A DNA stretch of 64,000 bases from Rhizobium sp. CIAT894 (GCF_000172795.2 NZ_CP020952.1:558001-622000), one strand, 5' to 3'; counted from the stretch's first letter, positions 26,918 to 34,291 are shown. The notes: a model not told the origin generated them from the sequence alone. Numbers and translations: made by a program.

Positions 26918-28191
26918 CCACTGCTGTCCGGTTTAAATTTAGTGGACATGGTGCACGGTGTTGATTCTACTCGTATTCGAGCGTTTCGCGACGATCTCGG
27001 ACACGAAATAGGAGCAACACCGTGCGGCATGACAATAGCGTCTTTCATGATCTGTTGAAGCGGATTCCGTGGACGATCTTCGAAAGACTTGTGGAGGAGC
27101 ATCAGGCCGACAAGCATGTTCGGCGGCTGTCGACGAAGAGCCAGTTGATCGCCCTGCTTTACGGCCAGCTTGCCGGTGCCGTCAGCCTGCGCGAGATCGT
27201 CGGGTCCCTGGAAAGCCATAGTGCCCGCCTTTACCATCTCGGCGCTCGCCCGGTGTCGCGCTCGACTTTCGCCGATGCCAACGGCCTGCGTCCGAGCGCC
27301 GTTTTTACCGAGTTGTTTACGCAGATGCTGGCCCGCGCCGGGCGCGGCCTCAAGCGGGCCATCGGCGAGGCGGTCTATCTGATCGACGGCAGCAGTCTGC
27401 CACTTTCCGGGGCGGGATCGCAGTGGGCCCGCTTTTCCGATCAGGCCTGCGGCGCCAAGATGCACGTCGTCTATGATGCCAATGCCGAACGGCCGATCTA
27501 TGCGGCCGTCACCGCGGCCAATGTCAACGACATCACCGCCGCCAAGGAGATGCCGATCGAGGCGGGCGCCACCTATGTCTTCGATCTCGGCTATTACGAT
27601 TTCGGCTGGTGGGCGAAGCTGGATGCCGCCGGCTGCCGCATCGTCACCCGCCTCAAGTCCCATACGAAACTGACAGCGAGCGCCGAGCAGGCGGTCAACG
27701 AGGATGCCGGCATCCTGTTCGACCGCATCGGCCTGTTGCCGCAGCGCCAGGCCAGGAGCCGCCGCAATCCGATGAACCGGCCGGTGCGCGAGATCGGCGT
27801 GCGGATCGAAACCGGCAAGATATTGCGCATCTTCTCCAACGATCTTACCGCCCCGGCCGAGGAGATCGCCGCACTTTACAAGCGCCGCTGGGCGATCGAA
27901 CTGTTCTTCCGCTGGGTCAAGCAGACGCTGAAAATCCGCCATTTCCTCGGCAACAGCGAAAATGCAGTGCGCATCCAGGTGGCCGTCGCTCTGATCGCCT
28001 ATCTGCTGCTGCAGATGGCAAAGGCCGACCAGGCCACCATCATAAGCCCGCTGGCCTTCGCCCGCCTGGTGCGCACCAACCTGATGCACCGCAAAAGGAT
28101 CGACCGCCTGCTAAAACCACGCAACAACCCTCCCGGAAATCCCGGCCAGATGAGCCTCCAATGGTGACACAATTTAAACCGGACAGCAGTG
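26918..28191 (+). mobile_element. IS4-family insertion sequence, complete, with 9-bp target duplication
   Basis: A 1274-bp element. It is bounded by perfect 21-bp terminal inverted repeats at 26918-26938 and 28171-28191, beginning CACTGCTGTCCGG. It is flanked on both sides by the direct repeat GGTCAGGCC (26909-26917 and 28192-28200). It contains one intact transposase gene. It has inserted inside a copy of the host palindromic repeat. Confidence 0.93.
27022..28167 (+). CDS. IS4-family transposase (DUF4372 N-terminus)
   Basis: A 381-residue DDE transposase. The N-terminal DUF4372-like region (LLKRIPWTIFERLVEEHQ) precedes the catalytic domain. First Asp in YLIDGSSLPLSG, second Asp in YVFDLGYYDFGWW, and the family YREK signature in YKRRWAIELFFRWVKQTLK. 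A GTG start is used. The reading frame is uninterrupted and its stop lies 24 bp from the right terminal repeat end, so the element may still be active. Confidence 0.93.
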   Translation: MRHDNSVFHDLLKRIPWTIFERLVEEHQADKHVRRLSTKSQLIALLYGQLAGAVSLREIVGSLESHSARLYHLGARPVSRSTFADANGLRPSAVFTELFTQMLARAGRGLKRAIGEAVYLIDGSSLPLSGAGSQWARFSDQACGAKMHVVYDANAERPIYAAVTAANVNDITAAKEMPIEAGATYVFDLGYYDFGWWAKLDAAGCRIVTRLKSHTKLTASAEQAVNEDAGILFDRIGLLPQRQARSRRNPMNRPVREIGVRIETGKILRIFSNDLTAPAEEIAALYKRRWAIELFFRWVKQTLKIRHFLGNSENAVRIQVAVALIAYLLLQMAKADQATIISPLAFARLVRTNLMHRKRIDRLLKPRNNPPGNPGQMSLQW

Positions 28192-28213
28192 GGTCAGGCC
28201 CTGGGATGACGGA

Positions 28214-28358
28214 GAGTGGGGTTGGCTTTCTTGCCAAACGCATCGGCGGTGCAGCGTGTGAGGCGCGGTTTCTACCGTAGCTTCATCGCGCCGGCGAGCT
28301 TGGGCATCGCGGCACCACCTCTCCTCCCCTGCCCTTGCTCCGGAAGCCGCCCCACTCT
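28214..28358. repeat. spacer of the mosaic repeat, inverted and diverged copy
   Basis: This stretch resembles the reverse complement of the 139-bp spacers at 28,757-28,895 and 29,028-29,166: the blocks around ttggctttcttgccaaacgc, gcgccggcgagctt and ggcaccacctctcctcc correspond. It then ends with the same ccttgctccggaagccgccccac block found before copy B. It encodes nothing convincing. Confidence 0.7.
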
Positions 28359-28389
28359 CCGTCATCCCAGGGCTTGACCCTGGGATCCA
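28359..28389. repeat. palindromic mosaic element, copy D (left flank of GIY-YIG gene)
   Basis: Same 31-bp unit as copy B and in the same orientation. It ends 20 bp before the GIY-YIG start codon. The bases after it (cagccgagcactc) match the left end of the short linkers elsewhere. Confidence 0.9.
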
Positions 28390-28409
28390 CAGCCGAGCAC
28401 TCTGCACAC

Positions 28410-28694
28410 ATGGCAGGATATGTTTACATCGTCACCAACCAGAAAAACGGCACCCTCTATATCGGCGTGACCTCCGATCTGGAGCGCCGCATTTATGAAC
28501 ATCGCGAAGGGCTGACGCCGGGCTTTGCCTGGAAATATGGATGCACCCGCCTCGTCTGGTATGAGGAGCATTGGGATATCGGCAGCGCGATCCAGCGCGA
28601 GAAGTCATTGAAACGGTGGAACCGGCAATGGAAAATCGACTTGGTCGAGGCGATGAATCCCGAGTGGGACGATCTCTATTTGACGCTTTGGTGA
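28410..28694 (+). CDS. GIY-YIG nuclease family protein carried inside a palindrome-bounded unit
   Basis: A 94-residue single-domain GIY-YIG protein of the UPF0213/YhbQ-like size class. GYVYIVTN and GTLYIGVT supply the two catalytic tyrosine strands, ERRIYEHREG carries the conserved Arg and His, and QREKSLKRWNRQWK carries the metal-binding Glu with the family's basic tail ending in MNPEWDDL. The frame is open upstream through copy D, but those residues come from the repeat; ATG 28410 starts at the conserved MAGYVYI. The gene lies between inverted palindromes D and E and is bordered by the two ends of the linker that occurs without a gene in other units, so it looks like the coding cargo of a full-length version of that element. 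Confidence 0.88.
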   Translation: MAGYVYIVTNQKNGTLYIGVTSDLERRIYEHREGLTPGFAWKYGCTRLVWYEEHWDIGSAIQREKSLKRWNRQWKIDLVEAMNPEWDDLYLTLW

Positions 28695-28725
28695 TGCCAT
28701 CTTTGTTCACGTAGTGCCAGCCGCA

Positions 28726-28756
28726 TGGATCCCAGGGTCAAGCCCTGGGATGACGG
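28726..28756. repeat. palindromic mosaic element, copy E (right flank of GIY-YIG gene)
   Basis: TGGATCCCAGGG-tcaag-CCCTGGGATGACGG, inverted relative to copy D. The 29 bp before it (ccatctttgttcacg...) match the right end of the short linkers. It starts 31 bp after the GIY-YIG stop. Confidence 0.9.
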
Positions 28757-28895
28757 AGGAGAGGTGGTGCCGGGACACACAAGCTTCGCTGGCGCGATGA
28801 AGCTGCGACTCAGCAGCGGCGATGAAGCCGCGGCAGAAGTGGCGTCTCGCAGGCTGCGCCGACGGTGCTTTTGGCGAGAACGCCAACCCCATTCC

Positions 28896-28926
28896 CCGTC
28901 ATCCCAGGGCTTGACCTTGGGATCCA
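28896..28926. repeat. palindromic mosaic element, copy F
   Basis: R-orientation copy with one stem change (CCTTGGGAT). It is followed by the 70-bp linker 28,927-28,996 and then copy G, making a gene-less R-linker-F unit of about 132 bp. Confidence 0.88.
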
Positions 28927-28996
28927 CAGCCAAGCACTCGGCTTCAATAATTTCGCTGAATTGCTGCCCATCTCCTTTCACGCAGCACCAGCCGCA

Positions 28997-29027
28997 TGGA
29001 TCCCAGGGTCAAGCCCTGGGATGACGG
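28997..29027. repeat. palindromic mosaic element, copy G
   Basis: F-orientation copy closing the gene-less unit that begins with copy F. Its stem is identical to that of copy E. Confidence 0.9.
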
Positions 29028-29166
29028 AGGAGAGGTGCTGCCGGGACACACAAGCTTCGCCGGCGCGATGAAGCTGCGACTCGGCAGCTGCGATGAAGCC
29101 GCGGCAGAAGTGGCGTCTCGCAGGCTGCGCCGACGGTGCGTTTGGCGAGAACGCCAACCCCATTCT

Positions 29167-29197
29167 CCGTCATCCCAGGGCTTGACCCTGGGATCCA
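29167..29197. repeat. palindromic mosaic element, copy H
   Basis: R-orientation copy with a perfect stem. It is followed by a 70-bp linker to copy I. Confidence 0.9.
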
Positions 29198-29267
29198 CAA
29201 CCAAGTACGCGGCTTCAATAATTTCGTTGAATTGCGGCCCATCTCTGTTCACGCAGCGCCAGCGGCA

Positions 29268-29298
29268 TGGATCCCAGGGTCAGGCCCTGGGATGACGG
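29268..29298. repeat. palindromic mosaic element, copy I
   Basis: F-orientation copy with loop tcagg, as in copy C. It closes the second gene-less unit. Confidence 0.9.
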
Positions 29299-29322
29299 AG
29301 GAAGAGGTGGTGCCGGGACACA

Positions 29323-29356
29323 TGGATCCCAGGGCCAGCAAGCCCTGGGATGCCGG
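29323..29356. repeat. palindromic mosaic element, copy J (variant)
   Basis: F-orientation copy with a longer loop (CCAGGG-ccagcaag-CCCTGGGATGCCGG) and one changed base outside the stem. It lies 66 bp from the end of prc and could act as a transcription barrier between convergent genes. Confidence 0.85.
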
Positions 29357-29422
29357 AGAGTGGGGAGCTGCTTCTGCCAAACTCGACGTCGGCTGGAACA
29401 ACGATGCGACGCTGGAACTGCC

Positions 29423-31519
29423 CTATTGCTTTGTGACTGCCTGTGATGGGCCTTGCTGCAGATCTGCCTCGTCGGCAAGAATGGCGGCGGATTCGTCCAG
29501 CAGGACGTCTTTGGCATTCTTGCGGGCGTTTTCCATGGCGATATCGGCGCTCAGGCTGCGCTCGTCCGCCTGCAGGCCGTCATCTCCGCCAAGATCCTCG
29601 TCATCGCTTCCCTGGGCCCGAGACTTGAAGCGGCTTTCTCGAGCAGCCGCTTCCTTGCGGCGTTCGGCTTCATTGAGCGAGATCAGCCCTTTCTCGCGCT
29701 GCGCCTTCAGATCGGCGATGTCTTTCAACAGGCGCTGGAAATCCGGATCGCTCTTGACCCGCGCGTCATGGCGGCTCTGCAATGCCGGCAGCAGCGTCTT
29801 GATCGTGTCGGAGGGGGTGTATTTCGCGGGTTTGATCTCAGCCCATGGCAGGGCGTTGTCATAGCTGGTCTCGCCGAAGCTCGTGGGATCGGACAGGCCC
29901 GGCAGGGTGAGATCGGGCGTCACGCCGCGCAGCTGCGTGGTGCCGCCGTTGACCCGGAAAAACTGGGAAATCGTCACTTTCAGCTCGCCGAATTCGGGTT
30001 TGCTGTTGTGAACCACCTGGTCGAGATCGACGACGGTCTGAACGGTGCCCTTGCCGAAACTGGGTTCGCCGATAATCACGCCGCGACCGTAATCCTGGAT
30101 GGCAGCGGCAAAAATCTCCGAAGCCGAGGCCGAGCCGCGATTGATCAGGACGCCCATCGGGCCTGTCCAGACGGGTGCCGCAAAATCAGCGCTTCTGACG
30201 CCGATCTTGCCGTCGCTGCCGCGCTGCTGAACGACCGGGCCGTTGCCGATGAAGAGACCGGTCAAATCGATCGCCTCATCCAGTGAACCGCCGCCATTGT
30301 TGCGCAGATCGATAAGAACGCTGTCGACCTTTTCGTCGCTCAATTCGCCGAGAAGCTTGGCGACATCGCGGCTTGCGCTCTTGTAGTCCTTGTCGCCTTT
30401 GCTCTTGGCTTCAAAATCCTCGTAGAAAACAGGCAGCGTAATGATCCCGATCTTACGCGTGGTGTCGCCAGCCTTCACCGACAGCACGGTTTTCCTGGCG
30501 GCCTGCTTGTCGAGGCTGATTTTATCGCGCACCAGGCTGACGACACGATGCGCGGCATCGGCGCCGGCATCGGCCGGCAGGATATCCAGGCGCACGACGG
30601 AGCCTTTTTTCCCGCGGATCATCTGCACGACTTCATCGAGGCGCGTGCCCACGACTTCCTTGATCGGCCCATCCTTGCCTTGACCGACGCCGGTGATGCG
30701 GTCGCCGACGGCGAGCTTGCCGGAGAGTTGCGCCGGCCCGCCGGGCACGAGCTCACGGATGGTCGTGTAGTCGTCGCGTTCCTGCAACACGGCACCGATG
30801 CCGAACAGCGACAGCTTCATCGAGACATTGAAATCGGCGGAAGCGGCCGCCCCGAAATAATCCGTGTGCGGATCGACAGAGGTGGCGTAGGCATCCATGA
30901 ACGACTGGAAAACGTCGTCGCTTTTAAACTTGTAAGCACGCTCGAGCGAGTTTTCGTAGCGTTTGTCGAGGGTTTCGCGAATCGCTGCGTCGGTCTTGCC
31001 GCCGAGCTTCAGCCGCAGCCAATCGCTTTTGACGCGCTTGCGCCAAAGCTCGTTGCTCTCGGCTTCCGACTGCGGCCACGGCTCCTTATCGCGCAGCACC
31101 GAAAAACTCTCCTGCGTGCTGAAATCGAAGCCCTGCTTGAGCAGGCTGCGCGCATAGGTCATGCGGTCGACGACGCGCTGTTCATAGGCGTTGAAAATCG
31201 CAAACGGGATCTTCAGGTCCTGCTTTTCGATCGCATCGTCGATCTCGCTGCGATCGGCCATGAACTTGTCGACATCCGTTTGCAGGAAGAGCATGCGGTC
31301 CGGATCAAGCGATTTGATGAAGCTGTCCATGATCCTTTGCGACAAGGCGTCGTCAAGCGGAACGGGTTTGTAGCTGTATCGCGAGAGAAACTGTGCGCTC
31401 AACTGAGCCGCCTGCGCCTGCCGCTTCAGCGGCGCCAAAGCAGGCGGTGAGGCAACTTCAGCATATGCGGACTGTGCGAGGGCAAGAAATGCTGCAAGAA
31501 AAACGTAGGGTATGCGCAT
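29423..31519 (-). CDS. prc: carboxy-terminal processing protease Prc (tail-specific protease)
   Basis: A 698-residue periplasmic S41 protease with a Sec signal peptide (MRIPYVFLAAFLALAQSAYA). The order is an N-terminal helical domain, a PDZ domain (about residues 235-310, LSLFGIGAVLQERDDYTTIRELVPGGPAQ), and the protease core with NRGSASASEIFAAAIQDYGRG (nucleophile Ser) and PSFGKGTVQ (Lys). A C-terminal DUF3340-like helical region rich in Lys and Glu follows. Length and layout match the long E. coli-type Prc, not the shorter CtpA. It is a single gene, convergent with the repeat zone and divergent from the ars operon. Likely substrates are outer-membrane or murein-linked proteins. Confidence 0.93.
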   Translation of the reverse strand: MRIPYVFLAAFLALAQSAYAEVASPPALAPLKRQAQAAQLSAQFLSRYSYKPVPLDDALSQRIMDSFIKSLDPDRMLFLQTDVDKFMADRSEIDDAIEKQDLKIPFAIFNAYEQRVVDRMTYARSLLKQGFDFSTQESFSVLRDKEPWPQSEAESNELWRKRVKSDWLRLKLGGKTDAAIRETLDKRYENSLERAYKFKSDDVFQSFMDAYATSVDPHTDYFGAAASADFNVSMKLSLFGIGAVLQERDDYTTIRELVPGGPAQLSGKLAVGDRITGVGQGKDGPIKEVVGTRLDEVVQMIRGKKGSVVRLDILPADAGADAAHRVVSLVRDKISLDKQAARKTVLSVKAGDTTRKIGIITLPVFYEDFEAKSKGDKDYKSASRDVAKLLGELSDEKVDSVLIDLRNNGGGSLDEAIDLTGLFIGNGPVVQQRGSDGKIGVRSADFAAPVWTGPMGVLINRGSASASEIFAAAIQDYGRGVIIGEPSFGKGTVQTVVDLDQVVHNSKPEFGELKVTISQFFRVNGGTTQLRGVTPDLTLPGLSDPTSFGETSYDNALPWAEIKPAKYTPSDTIKTLLPALQSRHDARVKSDPDFQRLLKDIADLKAQREKGLISLNEAERRKEAAARESRFKSRAQGSDDEDLGGDDGLQADERSLSADIAMENARKNAKDVLLDESAAILADEADLQQGPSQAVTKQ

Positions 31520-31663
31520 TCAGCGTTGATCCAATTCATAATGCCTGATGTCGATGGGTGATCTAGGTGAGACAATTATGGTCTTTTGGCAAGCAGGTGG
31601 CAAATAACATGGTTGGCAAAGCCAAGAAAACGCATCCGGGGTTCCATGAACTCGCCGATCGCA

Positions 31664-31697
31664 TTGACACCGACAAAATATCCGTTATTCTGGATAT
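31664..31697 (+). promoter_or_regulatory. arsR promoter and ArsR operator; leaderless start predicted
   Basis: TTGACA (31664-31669), a 16-bp spacer and TATTCT (31686-31691) form a good sigma-70 promoter. Seven bases downstream is the A of the arsR ATG at 31698, so the transcript probably begins at the start codon. The inverted repeat ATATCC (31678-31683) / GGATAT (31692-31697) brackets the -10 element, where an ArsR dimer would block polymerase. No Shine-Dalgarno is visible, in line with a leaderless mRNA. Confidence 0.7.
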
Positions 31698-32051
31698 ATG
31701 GATAATGACAACGCGATAGCGGCGCTCGGCGCCCTGGCTCAGACCACGCGCCTGGAAACCTTTCGGCTGCTCGTACGGCACGAGCCCCACGGCATTCCCG
31801 CTGGAGAACTCGCCCGCCTCATCGATGTGCCGCAGAACACAATGTCGGCGCATCTCGCAACACTGTCACGGGCAGGTCTGGTAACGAGCGAACGACAGAG
31901 CCGGTCCATCATCTATCGGGCGGATCTCAATGCGCTTCGCGAATTAACTCTTTTCCTCCTGAAGGATTGCTGCGGTGGATCGACGGAGCTTTGTGCTCCG
32001 CTCATTGCCGAGCTGGCACCCTGCTGCGCCCCGGAGGCGAAGTTGTCATGA
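31698..32051 (+). CDS. arsR: ArsR-family arsenic-responsive repressor
   Basis: A 117-residue winged-helix repressor. DNA-binding helices read IPAGELARLIDVPQNTMSAHLATLSRAGLV, with the wing RQSRSIIYRADL. The C-terminal segment carries CC, C and CC (KDCCGGSTELCAPLIAELAPCC), a plausible As(III)/Sb(III) site located at the C-terminus rather than in the DNA-binding helix as in the E. coli type. It is the first gene of arsR-arsN2-arsC-aqpS; its stop overlaps the next start (ATGA). It binds, by inference, the inverted repeat abutting its start codon. Confidence 0.92.
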   Translation: MDNDNAIAALGALAQTTRLETFRLLVRHEPHGIPAGELARLIDVPQNTMSAHLATLSRAGLVTSERQSRSIIYRADLNALRELTLFLLKDCCGGSTELCAPLIAELAPCCAPEAKLS

Positions 32052-32488
32052 GGGCGATCCGGCTAGAGCAGGTTACGGGTAACGACGCTGCCCTCAAAGC
32101 GGCTTTGACGGACGCGCATCTGCCAACGGACGACATCGAAGATCACGGCCGCACTTTCTTCAAGGCACTATCATCGGATGGCCGGATTGTTGGCTTCTCC
32201 GGCGTCGAGCGTTGCGGTGATGATCACCTCCTCCGCTCGGTCGTCGTGCTACCCGATCACCGCGGCCAACGCCTGGGAGGTGTCTTGGTCGAGCAGACGT
32301 TGGCGAGTCTTGACCGCAGCGGTGATGTCTTTCTCGCGACGATGAGCGCAGCGGCGTTCTTCGCGCGCATCGGATTTTCTGAAGTGCAGCGGGACAGCGT
32401 GCCCGCAGCGGTACTGGCGACGCGCCAGCTTTCCTCCATCTGCCCATCATCAGCGACCATCATGAGGCTCATAAGGCCGCCAACCTAA
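32048..32488 (+). CDS. arsN2: ArsN2-like GNAT acetyltransferase
   Basis: A 146-residue GNAT-fold protein. It has RIVGFSGVERCGDDHLLRSVVVLPDHRGQRLGGVLV (the acetyl-CoA-binding Q/RxxGxG-like loop) and a C-terminal AAAFFARIGFSEVQRDSVP typical of arsenic-operon ArsN2 proteins. The start overlaps the arsR stop by 4 bp, and the frame upstream of it is arsR sequence. ArsN proteins acetylate organoarsenicals such as phosphinothricin analogues; whether this one does so or supports As(III) handling in another way is not shown. Confidence 0.8.
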   Translation: MRAIRLEQVTGNDAALKAALTDAHLPTDDIEDHGRTFFKALSSDGRIVGFSGVERCGDDHLLRSVVVLPDHRGQRLGGVLVEQTLASLDRSGDVFLATMSAAAFFARIGFSEVQRDSVPAAVLATRQLSSICPSSATIMRLIRPPT

Positions 32489-32503
32489 ACCCGGATCACG
32501 ACC

Positions 32504-33031
32504 ATGACCGACAAGACCTATAACGTGCTGTTCCTCTGCACGGGCAATTCCGCTCGCTCTATTCTCGCCGAATCCATTCTCAACAAGGAAGGCGCGGGTC
32601 GCTTCAAGGCCTATTCTGCCGGCAGCCAGCCGAAGGGCGAGGTTAATTCGCACGCCCTGAAGGAGCTGGAAGCGCTCGGCTATCCATCGGCCGGCTTCTC
32701 ATCGAAGAGTTGGGACGAGTTAGCCGAACCCGGCGCGCCGCAGATGGACTTCATCTTCACCGTCTGCGACAGCGCAGCCGGCGAAGCCTGCCCGATCTGG
32801 ATCGGACATCCGATGACCGCACATTGGGGCGTCGAGGATCCCGCCGCCGTCGTCGGGACGGAAGTCGAGATCCAGCGCGCCTTCGCCCAAGCCGCCCGCT
32901 TCCTGAAGAACCGGATCATGTCCTTTATCAGCCTGCCGCTTACCTCGATCGACAAGCTCGCGCTGGAAACACACCTTCGCCAGATCGGCGCCATGGAAGG
33001 CGCCAACATTCCGCAGCCGAAGGCAAACTGA
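32504..33031 (+). CDS. arsC: arsenate reductase, LMW-phosphatase-like
   Basis: A 175-residue cytoplasmic enzyme reducing As(V) to As(III). The phosphate-loop motif FLCTGNSARS gives catalytic Cys12 and Arg18. Further cysteines in TVCDSAAGEACPIW are placed like the relay pair of thioredoxin-coupled ArsC, and HWGVEDPA supplies the acid region. Its TGA overlaps the aqpS start codon, indicating translational coupling: the As(III) formed would leave through AqpS. Confidence 0.93.
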   Translation: MTDKTYNVLFLCTGNSARSILAESILNKEGAGRFKAYSAGSQPKGEVNSHALKELEALGYPSAGFSSKSWDELAEPGAPQMDFIFTVCDSAAGEACPIWIGHPMTAHWGVEDPAAVVGTEVEIQRAFAQAARFLKNRIMSFISLPLTSIDKLALETHLRQIGAMEGANIPQPKAN

Positions 33032-33726
33032 TGGACGGCTTCGACCTACCGCGGCGGCTGGTTGCCGAGGGGCTGGGGACCGCAATGCTGGTCGCGACCG
33101 TGGCCGGATCGGGCATCATGGCAACATCGCTGACGCAGGACGTTGGCCTGGCGCTACTCGGCAATACGCTGGCGACGGGCGCTATCCTGGTGGTGCTGAT
33201 CACAATCCTCGGGCCGATCTCCGGTGCTCACTTCAATCCGGTCGTGTCGATGGTCTTTGCAATGTCCCGGTCACTGCCGAAGCGCGACTTCGGGGGATAT
33301 GTGCTGGCGCAGATCGCGGGCGGCGTGGTCGGAACAATCGCGGCGCACCTGATGTTCGGACTGCCGCTGATCGAACTGTCGGGCAAGGTGCGGGCGGGCG
33401 GCGCCCAGTGGTTTTCCGAGGGTGTTGCAACCTTCGGACTGCTTGCAGTGATCCTTGCCGGCATCAAGTTCGAGCAGAGGGCAGTGCCGTGGCTCGTCGG
33501 GCTCTACATCACCGCCGCCTACTGGTTCACCGCGTCGACGTCCTTCGCCAATCCCGCGGTCGCGTTGGCCCGGTCACTGACAAACACCTTCTCAGGCATT
33601 CGTCCTGTCGATCTGCCTGGTTTCTGGATCGCCGAGATTGCCGGTGCTGTTCTCGCACTTACGCTGCTCACCTGGCTCCTGCAGCCCTCCACCTCATCGA
33701 CAGTCTCATCGGAGGCAAAGCTTTGA
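33031..33726 (+). CDS. aqpS: aquaglyceroporin AqpS-type arsenite channel
   Basis: A 231-residue MIP-family channel with six predicted membrane helices and two half-helix motifs: GAHFNPVVS (NPV instead of the usual NPA) and SFANPAVALAR. Location inside an ars operon after arsC is the arrangement known from Sinorhizobium meliloti, where AqpS exports As(III) instead of ArsB or Acr3. No arsB, acr3 or arsH is present here. The ATG overlaps the arsC stop; the longer open frame upstream is arsC out of frame. Confidence 0.9.
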   Translation: MDGFDLPRRLVAEGLGTAMLVATVAGSGIMATSLTQDVGLALLGNTLATGAILVVLITILGPISGAHFNPVVSMVFAMSRSLPKRDFGGYVLAQIAGGVVGTIAAHLMFGLPLIELSGKVRAGGAQWFSEGVATFGLLAVILAGIKFEQRAVPWLVGLYITAAYWFTASTSFANPAVALARSLTNTFSGIRPVDLPGFWIAEIAGAVLALTLLTWLLQPSTSSTVSSEAKL

Positions 33727-33728
33727 AT

Positions 33729-34103
33729 TCACCATCTACGACAATCGGATGCGGATGACCACCATTGTGGGATTGCCCCGACGACGGGCTCGCGCATCAG
33801 CCTTTGCCCGCCTGTGGCACCTTTCTTTCCCTTTCGCATGATCCAGACATGGAACGGCATGCAGATGGCAAGGTTGAGCCCGGCATAAACCAGATAGATC
33901 TCGCGCCAGGAGAGATAGCCAAGCAGAGCCATCGCGATCGGCCAGAAGATCGTGGAGGCAAACCCGGCAATCAGTGTGAGATAGGTGATACTCCGCGATG
34001 CGGACCGGGGATCGGCCTCCACCAGCGCCTCGAAGGCGGCTTGGTACTGGACCATACCGGAAGAGATTTCCATGAGCACGATGGCAAGGGCGAAGATCGG
34101 CAC
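33729..34103 (-). pseudogene. internal fragment of an MFS transporter
   Basis: The frame encodes about three membrane segments of an MFS permease (MPIFALAIVLMEISSG..., SRSITYLTLIAGFASTIFWPIAMALLGYLSWREIYLVYAGLNLAICMPFHVW). Both ends are missing: the N-terminal side runs into a cyclase gene fragment at 34,108-34,157 and the C-terminal half of an MFS is absent. It is convergent with the ars operon. It may derive from an arsenic- or drug-related MFS gene that followed ars in an ancestor. Confidence 0.7.
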
Positions 34104-34107
34104 CGAC

Positions 34108-34157
34108 GGCGACCTTTCCGAGCCCGGACCGCGCGGTGGCGGCCGCGCTCAGGATGC
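34108..34157 (+). pseudogene. 50-bp fragment of a class III cyclase gene
   Basis: Identical at 49 of 50 positions to 11,370-11,419 inside the cyclase gene of this window and readable as ATFPSPDRAVAAALRM. Nothing before or after it continues the cyclase. It marks a recombination or deletion junction at the edge of the accessory region. Confidence 0.75.
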
Positions 34158-34291
34158 AGAGCGATGCTTCGGCGACAGATCAACTCCGCCTTGTTGTTGC
34201 AACTCTATGCTACCTGGCCTGAGCGATAACGTTCATGTAATGTCTCAACTCAAGATCCAAAACCGGTCTACATCAATCAAATGGACATCTG

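Larger units (their letters stand above)
28727..29268. repeat. 271-bp tandem repeat, two units plus a partial third
   Basis: GGATCCC anchors recur at 28,727, 28,998 and 29,269, exactly 271 bp apart. Each unit is F-palindrome, 139-bp spacer, R-palindrome, 70-bp linker. The units differ by scattered substitutions, so the duplication is not brand new. A partial third unit follows to about 29,322. Confidence 0.9.

Noticed and set aside
26498..27058. 186-codon plus-strand frame leading into the IS
   Set aside because: It runs through a palindrome copy and the IS terminal repeat, with no ribosome site or protein-like composition.
28174..29295. Many 60-100 codon frames with peptides such as VIPGLDPGIH or SSQGLTLGS
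   Set aside because: These are translations of the palindromic repeat itself and recur with every copy; they are not genes.
28727..29322. Regular 271-bp periodicity as a possible CRISPR or satellite array
   Set aside because: Units are far too long and spacers are homologous to each other, so it is a tandem duplication of a mosaic repeat, not a CRISPR array.
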